Source: Collimonas sp. PA-H2
GTDB lineage: Bacteria; Pseudomonadota; Gammaproteobacteria; Burkholderiales; Burkholderiaceae_D
Length of the DNA: 64,000 nt
Assembly (NCBI RefSeq): GCF_002564105.1
Contig: NZ_PDBX01000001.1
Coordinates: 1,364,001-1,428,000, forward strand
Direction of reading: 5' to 3'
Part shown: positions 56,897-64,000 of the stretch, one piece after another
Layout: the number at the start of each line of letters is the position of its first letter
Position numbering within the stretch: the stretch's first letter is position 1
Made by a program: the position numbers and the translations under genes
Notes under the pieces: generated by a model
The model's input: only the letters and a program-made list of their open reading frames with translations
What the model was told of the DNA's origin: nothing
Database searches by the model: none

Positions 56897-58039
56897 TTAT
56901 TTCATTGCCAGCGGTGCAGCCGGCTTCGATTCCGGTGCTACACGCACGGTATCGCCGTCGGCCAGGAAACCTGCGCCCTTTTCCACCAGCGTCATCGCCG
57001 TCGTGATGCCGCTTGGGCCCTCCGCGACTTCGATGCGATCGCCAACCCGCCGTCCCAGCGTCACCTTGGTCTGGATCACTTTGTCATCCTTGCCGAGCTG
57101 ATAGACGTAGCTATAGCCGTCGCGCATCACCACCGCGCTCTGCGGCAGGGTCAGCGCCTCGGCGTGGCCCAGCGCAAACTGGCCGGTGCCGAACATGCCG
57201 GCATGGGCGCTGCCCGGCGCCGGCAGATCGACATACACCAGGCCGTTGCGCGTGAGCGGATCGACGGTCGGCGCCACCATACGCACCTTGCCGTCTACCA
57301 CCACGCCGTTGGTGACGCGCAGCTTGACCTCCTGACCGACCTTGATCTGCAACAGATCGGTGGCATTCACCTCGGCCCGCCATTCCAGGCGGTTCTGGCG
57401 GATCAGTTTGAACAGTTCCTGCCCTTGCGACGCCACCGAACCGACCGTCGCCGTACGTGAAGAAATCACGCCATCGTCGGGCGCCAGGACCTGGGTCTGG
57501 CGCAGCCGGATCTGCTGCATTTCCAGGCTAGCCTGGGCCGACTGCAAGCGCGCCTTGGCGCTGCGCTCGGCGACTTCATACTGCGTGGTTTGCTGACCGC
57601 TCAAGGCGCCGCTGTTGACCAGCGTGCGCGCCCGTTCGGCATTGGCGTCGGCTTCCGACAGCGCCGCGCGCGCTTCTTCTACCGCGGCCTTTTGCTGGGC
57701 CACCTGGGCCTCCACGCTGTCATTGCTGAAGCGCGCCAGCACCTGGCCGCGCTTGACGATATCGCCGACGTTGACTCGCACCTCGGCCAGCTGCAAGCCG
57801 CCCAGTTCGCTGCCGACCACGGCCTCCTGCCAGGCGGCGACGCTGCCGTTGGCTGACAATGTCAGCGGCCAGTTGGCGCTTTGCGCCTTGGTGGTGGTGA
57901 CGGTCAAGGACGCTTTCGGCTTGCTGGCTTCCTTGTCGGCAGGCTTGCTACTCTTGCCTGTAGTAGCCCAGACCGCGGCGGAACCGATGACGACGACCAG
58001 CGCCGCGATTGCTACCAGTTTCAAAGATGGCTTTTTCAT
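56897..58039 (-). CDS. RND efflux periplasmic adaptor (MFP/HlyD family)
   Basis: Membrane anchor (about 6-26), a lipoyl-like and coiled-coil hairpin (EAVVGSELGGLQLAEVRVNV and AQVAQQKAAVEEARAALSEA), and beta-barrel and membrane-proximal domains. 380 residues. Bridges the permease and outer-membrane factor encoded on either side; 13 bases from the permease gene. Confidence 0.92.
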   Translation of the reverse strand: MKKPSLKLVAIAALVVVIGSAAVWATTGKSSKPADKEASKPKASLTVTTTKAQSANWPLTLSANGSVAAWQEAVVGSELGGLQLAEVRVNVGDIVKRGQVLARFSNDSVEAQVAQQKAAVEEARAALSEADANAERARTLVNSGALSGQQTTQYEVAERSAKARLQSAQASLEMQQIRLRQTQVLAPDDGVISSRTATVGSVASQGQELFKLIRQNRLEWRAEVNATDLLQIKVGQEVKLRVTNGVVVDGKVRMVAPTVDPLTRNGLVYVDLPAPGSAHAGMFGTGQFALGHAEALTLPQSAVVMRDGYSYVYQLGKDDKVIQTKVTLGRRVGDRIEVAEGPSGITTAMTLVEKGAGFLADGDTVRVAPESKPAAPLAMK

Positions 58040-58068
58040 GAGAAGACTCTCTTCTTTACTTGTCTATA

Positions 58069-59559
58069 TTAAGAACGATCGGAGTTTGGCGCTGCAATTG
58101 GCGATACAGCCGGCAAGGCCGCCTGTTCCGCCTGATTGCGCCAACCGCCGCCCAAAGCCTTGTACAGGGCAATCCAGGCCGCCACATGATCGCGCTGCAC
58201 GCTGATCTGGGTCTGCTGCGCGGCCAGGAAGGTGCGGCGTGCATCCTCCAGCTCAAACAAGCTGCCGCTGCCGGCCTTGAATTTGTCGTCGTTAGCGTGG
58301 AAGTAGCTTTCGTACTCGCGCGCCGCCAGCGCCGCATCGTCTTCACGCCGCGCCGCCGCATCCAGGCGCACCAAGGCTTCTTCGATTTCGCGCGCCGCGC
58401 TCCGCACCTGCGCCTGGTAGCCGGCATAGGCCTCGTCATAACGGCCGCGCGCCAGGTCGACCTGCGACTTGCGCAGCCCGGCATCGAACAACGGCAACTT
58501 GAGCGAGGGACCGAACGACCAAGTGTCGGAGCGAGAACTGCCGCCGTCGAAGCGCAAGCCGCCTATGCCGATGCTGCCCAGCAGCGAAATGCTGGGATAG
58601 CGATTGGCCTGGGCGACATTGATCTCGGCGCTGGCGGCCGCCAGTTCCCGCTCGGCGACAGCGATGTCTGGCCGTTGCGACAAGGCTTGCGCCGGCACGC
58701 TCTCGACCACGAAACTGCGCGGCTGCGGTAAACGCTGGTTCAGCGCGAGCTTGGCGCGCAAGAAAGGTTCAGGAATATCCGTCAGCGCCACTAGCGCTTT
58801 GACGTCGAGGTCGCACTCGGTGCGCTGCACTACCAGTTTTTGCCTTGCGTCCGCGGTCGAGCCGTTGATCAATGCGCCGTCGGCCGGCGCGGTAAAGCCG
58901 GCCTTGACCTTGAGCGAGGTCAACTGGGCGGTTTGTTCGCGCGACTTCAAGTCTTGCTCCAGCATCGCCGCGGTGGCCACGCAAGCGCGGTAGTTCACCA
59001 ACGCGCTGCCGACTTCCGCCGCCAGCGATACCTTGGCGCCGTACCAGTCGGCATTGCGGGCAAACACCCGCGCATTGGCTGCTTCGGCAGTCTTGCGCTT
59101 GCCGCCGAACAGGTCGAGCTCCCAGCTGGCGTCGAAGGTAGCGCTGCTGCTGGTGGCGACGGTGGCGACATTGCCCACGTTGGAGGTCAGGCCCGATAGG
59201 GATTTGCTGCGCGTGCTGCTGGCGTCGGCAGCCACCGAAGGATAGAGCGCGCTGCCGGCAGTACCGGCCGTGGCGCGCGCCTGCGTAATCCGCGCCAGCG
59301 CCTGCGCCACGCTGGGGTTGCTGGCCTCGGCCGTGGCGACCAGTTCAGCCACCAGCGGGTCGTCGAATTGCGACCACCAGCGCGTCAGGTCAGTCGCTGC
59401 GCCCTCGGCTCCCGACGGCTTCGGCAAAGCGCTTTGAAATTGCGGCAGTACTGCTTGCGATGATGTGGTTGGCGAGGGTACCTGATAGGTAGGCCCGACC
59501 ACGCAACCGGCGATCACGGACAGCAGGGGTACGCTGCCGAGCATCTTTAGTAAACGCAT
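58069..59559 (-). CDS. NodT family outer-membrane efflux lipoprotein (OMF)
   Basis: Signal peptide with a lipobox-like SVIAGC (Cys19). The two repeated OEP domains contain VAELVATAEASNPSVAQALA and the repeated LYKALGGGWRNQ ending. 496 residues, typical for the TolC-like trimeric duct. First gene of the tripartite operon. Confidence 0.92.
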   Translation of the reverse strand: MRLLKMLGSVPLLSVIAGCVVGPTYQVPSPTTSSQAVLPQFQSALPKPSGAEGAATDLTRWWSQFDDPLVAELVATAEASNPSVAQALARITQARATAGTAGSALYPSVAADASSTRSKSLSGLTSNVGNVATVATSSSATFDASWELDLFGGKRKTAEAANARVFARNADWYGAKVSLAAEVGSALVNYRACVATAAMLEQDLKSREQTAQLTSLKVKAGFTAPADGALINGSTADARQKLVVQRTECDLDVKALVALTDIPEPFLRAKLALNQRLPQPRSFVVESVPAQALSQRPDIAVAERELAAASAEINVAQANRYPSISLLGSIGIGGLRFDGGSSRSDTWSFGPSLKLPLFDAGLRKSQVDLARGRYDEAYAGYQAQVRSAAREIEEALVRLDAAARREDDAALAAREYESYFHANDDKFKAGSGSLFELEDARRTFLAAQQTQISVQRDHVAAWIALYKALGGGWRNQAEQAALPAVSPIAAPNSDRS

Positions 59560-60074
59560 CCTTTTTCCCTTACTTAGTTTTTTTGCGGGGCTCCCAAATG
59601 CGGGATTTTTTAATCGTTTTATGCTGTTTTTGTACTGCCTGACAAGGTGTAACGAGATCTTTGATTATTCTGTGCAGCTCTCCAATGTACAGGGTGTGCC
59701 GACACTGTAAAGAGGAAAATTGCTACTGAGTACGCGATTGCGACAATCTGCAGAATTGATGGGATAAATCGACCAAAACGCAGGATGGAATGCAATCGGG
59801 GCGGGTTTTATGAAATATGCATTAAAATTACATAAATGACAATTTATCTCAGTGACTTAAAAGGATCGGCGAAATTTCTGAGCGGCAATAATAGCCTGCT
59901 TCCCGCTTGTTTTGTTGATTCTTCTATATGAGATCAAGAGGGCCTTGCCATCATGCTGCAAGCGCGTCAGGCGACCAGTGCCAGCGAAGACAGAATATAC
60001 AAGGCGGCATGCAATTTGTATTTTTCTGCAACATCAGTGGTCACCAATGCAAGTTGAAATGTAGACTTGGCCAG
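59560..60074. other. Intergenic region between the efflux operon and rlpA
   Basis: About 515 bases. It carries the efflux promoter region; an imperfect inverted repeat TACAGGGTGTGCCGACACTG (59688-59707) lies 130 bases before the OMF gene and could bind a repressor. AT-rich before rlpA (59800-59930). No convincing gene; an ATG at 60009 with AAGGCGG in frame with rlpA is an alternative rlpA start. Confidence 0.45.
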
Positions 60075-60725
60075 ATGACGATTTTCAAGATGCCACAATG
60101 GCCCCGACAGCCGCACCGCACCTTCGCGCAGCTCCTGCGCACGGGCGCTTGCGCCGGCATGCTGTGGCTGCCGATTGTCCTGGCGAGTCCGGCTGCCGTT
60201 GCCGCGCAAACGGTGGCGGCTGCCGCCGTCGACGACGACGCTGCAGCAGCCGCGACCCAGCATGAAATGACTACGCCGTCGCCATCGAGCGAATGTGCCG
60301 CGCCGGCCGATGACAAGACTACCGCCGATGAGGACGCGCCGAAGAAGCCAGTCCAGCGCGGCACGGCTTCCTGGTACGGCGCCAAGCTGCATGGCCGCAA
60401 ATCGGCCAGCGGCGAGCGTTTCAATATGCATGCCATGACGGCAGCACATCCGAGCCTGCCCTTGCATAGCTGGGTACTGGTGCGCAATGTTGGCAACGGC
60501 AAGATGGCGATACTGAAAGTCAACGACCGCGGCCCTTTCCACAGTAAACGCATACTGGACGTCTCTTACAGCGCGGCCAAGCAACTGGGCTTCGCCAGCA
60601 AAGGCACGGCCCGCGTCGAAGTGCGCCCCTTGTCCCGTAGCGAAATGTCCCAGGTGAAAGCGCAGATTGCGCAGGGAATCACGCCGGCCGCTGGAAACGA
60701 CGATTGCAGCTCAAGCGATCAATGA
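60075..60725 (+). CDS. rlpA: RlpA family septal lytic transglycosylase
   Basis: Double-psi beta-barrel protein that cleaves or binds peptidoglycan without stem peptides. The start MTIFKMPQWPRQPHRTF at 60075 gives an exported protein (LWLPIVLASPAAVAAQ). The RlpA core is RGTASWYGAKLHGRKSASGE, FNMHAMTAAHPSLPL and KVNDRGPFHSKRILDVSYSA, with catalytic Glu in the first and Asp in the last motif. No SPOR domain is visible, so it is the short form. 216 residues. Confidence 0.85.
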   Translation: MTIFKMPQWPRQPHRTFAQLLRTGACAGMLWLPIVLASPAAVAAQTVAAAAVDDDAAAAATQHEMTTPSPSSECAAPADDKTTADEDAPKKPVQRGTASWYGAKLHGRKSASGERFNMHAMTAAHPSLPLHSWVLVRNVGNGKMAILKVNDRGPFHSKRILDVSYSAAKQLGFASKGTARVEVRPLSRSEMSQVKAQIAQGITPAAGNDDCSSSDQ

Positions 60726-60747
60726 TGCTGGAGCTTATTGGCAGCCG

Positions 60748-61152
60748 CTATGAAAACAGCTTTTGCCATTGCTCCTGTTGCTGCATATCCGCACGGGTGT
60801 TGACCTCGAGCAGGACACCGCCAGGCGTACGGCAAAAGAAACGCGATCCGCGCGAGTTGTTGAAGACCTCCGTCTCCATATGGACGCCGTTTTCCAGAAA
60901 TTCTTTATAGAGGGCATGGACATCATCCAGGCTGTCGAGCTCTACGCCGAAGTGGAAATTTTTTGGCCAGGCAGGCGCTTCCTCCGAGACATAGTCCAGG
61001 ACAATGTCAAAATCGTGCCGCTTGAGCAGGCAGCTGTCGCCGAAAGCAACGATTTCGCAGCCCAGGTATTTTTCGAAAAATGCAGCCGTCTCGGCCACAT
61101 TGGTGGTGGGGAAACTCAAATGGTTCAGCTTTGCTTGTGTATGAATCTGCAT
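60748..61152 (-). CDS. VOC/glyoxalase-like protein
   Basis: Start MQIHTQAKLNHLSFPTTNVA at 61152; upstream in-frame residues look non-native. One vicinal-oxygen-chelate module pair: LNHLSFPTTNVAETAAFFEK, YLGCEIVAFGDSCLLKRHDF and SRFFCRTPGGVLLEVN, with His and Glu at metal positions. 134 residues. Lies 245 bases from the divergent-facing regulator; substrate unknown. Confidence 0.85.
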   Translation of the reverse strand: MQIHTQAKLNHLSFPTTNVAETAAFFEKYLGCEIVAFGDSCLLKRHDFDIVLDYVSEEAPAWPKNFHFGVELDSLDDVHALYKEFLENGVHMETEVFNNSRGSRFFCRTPGGVLLEVNTRADMQQQEQWQKLFS

Positions 61153-61397
61153 GATAGCTCTCGCAAAAAGGTTGGAATACGCGATGGAGGGAGTTGTCGC
61201 CGATCGGCCACCAATGCGGCTGCGCCGGTCATGTAACTCTCCACGGCATCCATTTTGCGAGTAATTGCTCGATTTTAAAACTCGCATTGCCCCCGGCGCC
61301 TGCCTGCAGCACGCGACCATAGAAACCACGGGGGATTTGCGCGCCAGGCGCAGCAACGGCCTGGGCGATTGCTCACATTTCCTGAGCCGTCCGAGGG

Positions 61398-62021
61398 CTA
61401 TCCCGGCCGGCGCTCCACGATCCCCAGGTATCCGAACAAGGCGCGGCTGACACGGAACTCCAGAGCAGCGCGATCCACTTCGCCGCGATATCCCGCCGCA
61501 TCCACCATGGCGCGCACGATGGCGATGATGTCGTCGGCGGCTATCTCGATGCTCGGCTGCGGCGGAATATCCTCATGCGCAAGAATCTCTCGGATCAATT
61601 CGCTCATGGCGACAATGAATGGCGCCAGCTCCTTGGCAATTGCGGGACGATTTTCCTCGACGTCGAGCAGCCGCGCGAGCGTCGGTCGACGTAGCTGTTG
61701 GTGGACCGAGGCGGCAATCAGGCGCATCAATGCTTGCTGGCCGCTCGGTTCGCTCAGCGCCACTTCAGCCTCGGCGAAGAACACGGCACGCTCACGCTGG
61801 CACAAGGCAACGATGAGCGCATCCTTGCCGGGGAAGTATTGATACAGGGAGCCGATGCTGACGCCCGCGCGCTGCGCAACGATATTGGTATTGAGTCCCT
61901 CGATTCCCTTGGTTTCCAGAATACGGGCCGCTGCCTCCAGGATCGCAGCAACGGTTTGTCCGGCGCGCGATTGCTGGGGAACCTTGCGCGGCTTTAATGA
62001 TTCGCGTTTTTTTGTCGTCAC
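61398..62021 (-). CDS. TetR/AcrR family regulator
   Basis: Helix-turn-helix ILEAAARILETKGIEGLNTN with NIVAQRAGVSIGSLYQYFPG, then a ligand domain ending in a Pro-rich tail. 207 residues. Upstream of the VOC gene on the same strand; operator candidates lie in the dyad-rich region 62335-62427 on the other side. Confidence 0.9.
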   Translation of the reverse strand: MTTKKRESLKPRKVPQQSRAGQTVAAILEAAARILETKGIEGLNTNIVAQRAGVSIGSLYQYFPGKDALIVALCQRERAVFFAEAEVALSEPSGQQALMRLIAASVHQQLRRPTLARLLDVEENRPAIAKELAPFIVAMSELIREILAHEDIPPQPSIEIAADDIIAIVRAMVDAAGYRGEVDRAALEFRVSRALFGYLGIVERRPG

Positions 62022-62799
62022 GATGCCACCTGGCAGAAAGCGAGTAATGGCTCAAATTTTACCGGCTATCGCACGATGCATTGAATCCGGCTAACAAAAT
62101 CCCGCGCAGCGACTGAAATTCGCGACGCATTTTTTAGTGCCTATACAGGACGCGAATCCCTGCGTTGCGGATCCGAAGATTCGAGGATTATCGCGCACTC
62201 CCCTTCAGCGCTCGACCAGTCGAATCGGCGCTTATCAATCAAGCCTGACTTTGCTCACCACAGCCAACTGCCGCGGCGCATTCCTGCGCCACCCGATATC
62301 TCCTTTGCGCGCCTGAAGCAATGCCGGCGCTGATGACGCGCTAAACAAATCAAAGACGCGCTAAACAAGTAAACGTCTGCCTGTCACAGGCATCAGTCCC
62401 GCCGACAAAAAATGTCAGTATCTGACAAACGCGTGGCAATAAATTTTTTACTGCCATTAAATGTCAAGAAAATGCCAGCAATATTGCTGGTACAACATTT
62501 GCTCCTACGCAAATGTCCGCACTGCGAACGCGCTGAATCCGCCACGGATCAATTCTCGCGAACCTCGGCTCGCGGAATGAGGCGTTTGACCTGTGTCATG
62601 GCGCACTCATCGGCAAGTGAAATTTATCTGATCTGTATACATCCCGGGCACGGGCGAATCCGCAAGCAAGCTTCGCATGACTACCTGCCCGCTGCTCCAA
62701 CGCCTCATCTGCAAGCAAGACCTGAAAACGTTTTGACGGTTGATCAAACTGGTCATTTTTTGATTAGAACGCACTAACAAAAAAGCAAAGGTATACATC
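62022..62799. promoter_or_regulatory. Dyad-rich region before the discoidin lipoprotein gene
   Basis: No supported gene in about 780 bases, but three ordered elements occur within 93 bases: the 14-base word GACGCGCTAAACAA repeated directly at 62335 and 62355 (20-base spacing, two helical turns), TGCCTGTCACAGGCA (62378-62392, perfect inverted repeat around TCA) and TGTCAGTATCTGACA (62413-62427, perfect around TAT). They look like binding sites for regulators. Confidence 0.55.
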
Positions 62800-64000
62800 A
62801 TGAACAAACTGCCATATCGGCATCGGTTAAAACCGGAATCCGTACGCGGCCTTTCCACGCAGGGACTAGTCCTCGCTTTGAGCCTGTTGCTTGCAGCCTG
62901 CGGCGGCGGCAGCGGCGATCCTGCTGCCCAGGATGCTGCGGCCAAGAGCGCCAAGGCCCTGGCCGCCGCCAGCGCCGCGGCCGAAATCGTGCTGACGCCG
63001 GTGAGCGCCAGCGCCAGTTCGGTGGAGCGCGGCGACCTGTCCGCCGCCGCGGCCATCGACCACAATGAGAACACGCGCTGGGGCAGCGGATTCTCCGACG
63101 ATGAATACCTGACGCTGGATTTCGGCACATCCCAGGTCATCAATCGCGTGCATATCGACTGGGAAAACGCCCACGCTCTCCAGTACCTGCTGCAAGTCTC
63201 CGACGACAATGCAAACTGGAGCACGATCAAGACCGTGGACAATAGCCAGGGCGGCGCCGAGGACTGGAGCGGGCTCTCAGGCCAGGGCCGCTATCTGCGC
63301 ATGAAGGGCATCAAGCGGTCGACGCAGTACGGCTATTCCATCTTCGAGATCCAGGCCTTCTCAGGCACCCCGGTTGCGCCGCCCGTATCTAATCCGGTGC
63401 CCGTGCCGGTCGACACCAGCAAGCCGGGTGTGGCCATCAAGCCGGTAGCGGCGACCTCGTCGGCTCTGGAGAATCCGGGCTTGTCGGCCGCCATGGCGAT
63501 CGACGGCAAAATGACTACCCGCTGGTCCAGCGCGTCCGAGGACGGCGCCTGGATTCAGTTCGACTTTGGCGCCAAGACACAGGTCGGCTACATGAAGCTG
63601 CTTTGGGAAAACTCCTACGGCAAGCAGTACACGCTGCGTGTATCGGATGACGGCCAGACCTGGTCGCAACTACGCTACGTGAGCAACGGCCAGGGCGGCA
63701 CCGAGGAATTCTTCAATCTCGGCGCCAATGCCCGTTACATCCGATTGCAAGGAATAGCCCGGGCCACGCAGTATGGCTACTCGCTGTTCGAGGTCGAGTT
63801 CAAAACACCGGGCAGCGACAACACACTACCCAGCGCCACCACCTCAGCGCTGAAATTTCCCGCCAGCGGCAACGGCATGATGCCATTGCCCAGCTCCGCC
63901 GAGCCGCTGGAAACGCTGCAATTCACGCTGCCCGACGGCACGCTGGTGACGCGCTTCGGCGCGCGCGGCCTGGCCCGCCACGGCCGCGAGCGCCGCGAGG
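62800..64000 (+). CDS. Lipoprotein with two discoidin (F5/8 type C, CBM32-like) domains, incomplete
   Basis: Open from ATG 62800 to the window edge (400 codons). Lipobox LLAAC near residue 34 after a positively charged start. Two tandem discoidin-type domains: one with AAAAIDHNENTRWGSGFSDD and YLRMKGIKRSTQYGYSIFEI, the next with AAMAIDGKMTTRWSSASEDG and YIRLQGIARATQYGYSLFEV. They bind sugars or matrix. A Ser/Pro-rich linker leads to a further domain (LQFTLPDGTLVTRFGARGLA), cut off here. Possibly a surface glycosidase or adhesin. Confidence 0.78.
   Translation, partial: MNKLPYRHRLKPESVRGLSTQGLVLALSLLLAACGGGSGDPAAQDAAAKSAKALAAASAAAEIVLTPVSASASSVERGDLSAAAAIDHNENTRWGSGFSDDEYLTLDFGTSQVINRVHIDWENAHALQYLLQVSDDNANWSTIKTVDNSQGGAEDWSGLSGQGRYLRMKGIKRSTQYGYSIFEIQAFSGTPVAPPVSNPVPVPVDTSKPGVAIKPVAATSSALENPGLSAAMAIDGKMTTRWSSASEDGAWIQFDFGAKTQVGYMKLLWENSYGKQYTLRVSDDGQTWSQLRYVSNGQGGTEEFFNLGANARYIRLQGIARATQYGYSLFEVEFKTPGSDNTLPSATTSALKFPASGNGMMPLPSSAEPLETLQFTLPDGTLVTRFGARGLARHGRERRE

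Noticed and set aside
62412..62777. 121-codon frame in the dyad-rich region
   Set aside because: No domain, overlaps the palindromes and ends just before a well-supported gene.

Overview
The window is about 60% GC and looks like a chromosome segment of a Burkholderiales bacterium, most probably Oxalobacteraceae (Collimonas/Herbaspirillum/Janthinobacterium-like). This rests on overall gene content and style, and on two short mobile repeats of a type common in beta-proteobacteria; no rRNA or other strong taxonomic marker is present. Housekeeping genes include trmB, thiL, pgpA, pncC, pyrF, dacB, mgtA and one tRNA-Gly(CCC).

Layout. 0-7.5 kb: a broken gene at the left edge, two secreted zinc peptidases (M1, M13), an amino-acid-type binding protein and a 2-hydroxyacid dehydrogenase. 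8.0-16.5 kb: a seven-gene, tightly overlapping exopolysaccharide locus (UDP-GlcNAc 2-epimerase, processive GT2 synthase, membrane-anchored bactofilin-like protein, secreted toroid-like protein, membrane-anchored deacetylase, YaiO-like outer-membrane barrel, polytopic membrane protein). This is the best candidate for an undescribed system. 16.6-29.6 kb: ModA, an M29-like peptidase, hemerythrin, DUF3050, small envelope proteins, an NCS2 permease, a mobile repeat, a 45-residue membrane protein, a DUF6249/ECF sigma/putative anti-sigma operon, a YncE-type propeller protein and a divergent TetR/DHA2-efflux pair.

29.7-37.2 kb: an AT-richer accessory stretch of secreted or hypothetical proteins and gene wreckage. 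It holds a LemA gene coupled to an unusual TPM-thioredoxin fusion, an XRE-type regulator interrupted by an amber codon, a second copy of the small membrane protein, a DUF4359 gene and a frameshifted GNAT remnant. It ends at tRNA-Gly. 37.4-45.8 kb: core genes, plus a second LemA locus with two TPM genes. 45.8-49.5 kb: a small ORF, a gene remnant, a second mobile repeat and mgtA with a palindromic leader. 49.5-53.7 kb: DUF1345, then the cyanate cluster (cynR divergent from cynT-cynS plus an MFS gene). 53.8-59.6 kb: a three-gene RND efflux operon. 59.6-64 kb: RlpA, a VOC protein, a TetR regulator, a dyad-rich intergenic region and a discoidin-domain lipoprotein that runs off the right edge.

Many adjacent genes overlap by 1-11 bases (ATGA, TTGA or TAATG junctions), which supports translational coupling in the exopolysaccharide, ECF, LemA/TPM and thiL-pgpA units. 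All family names come from motif recognition by eye; no database search was run.
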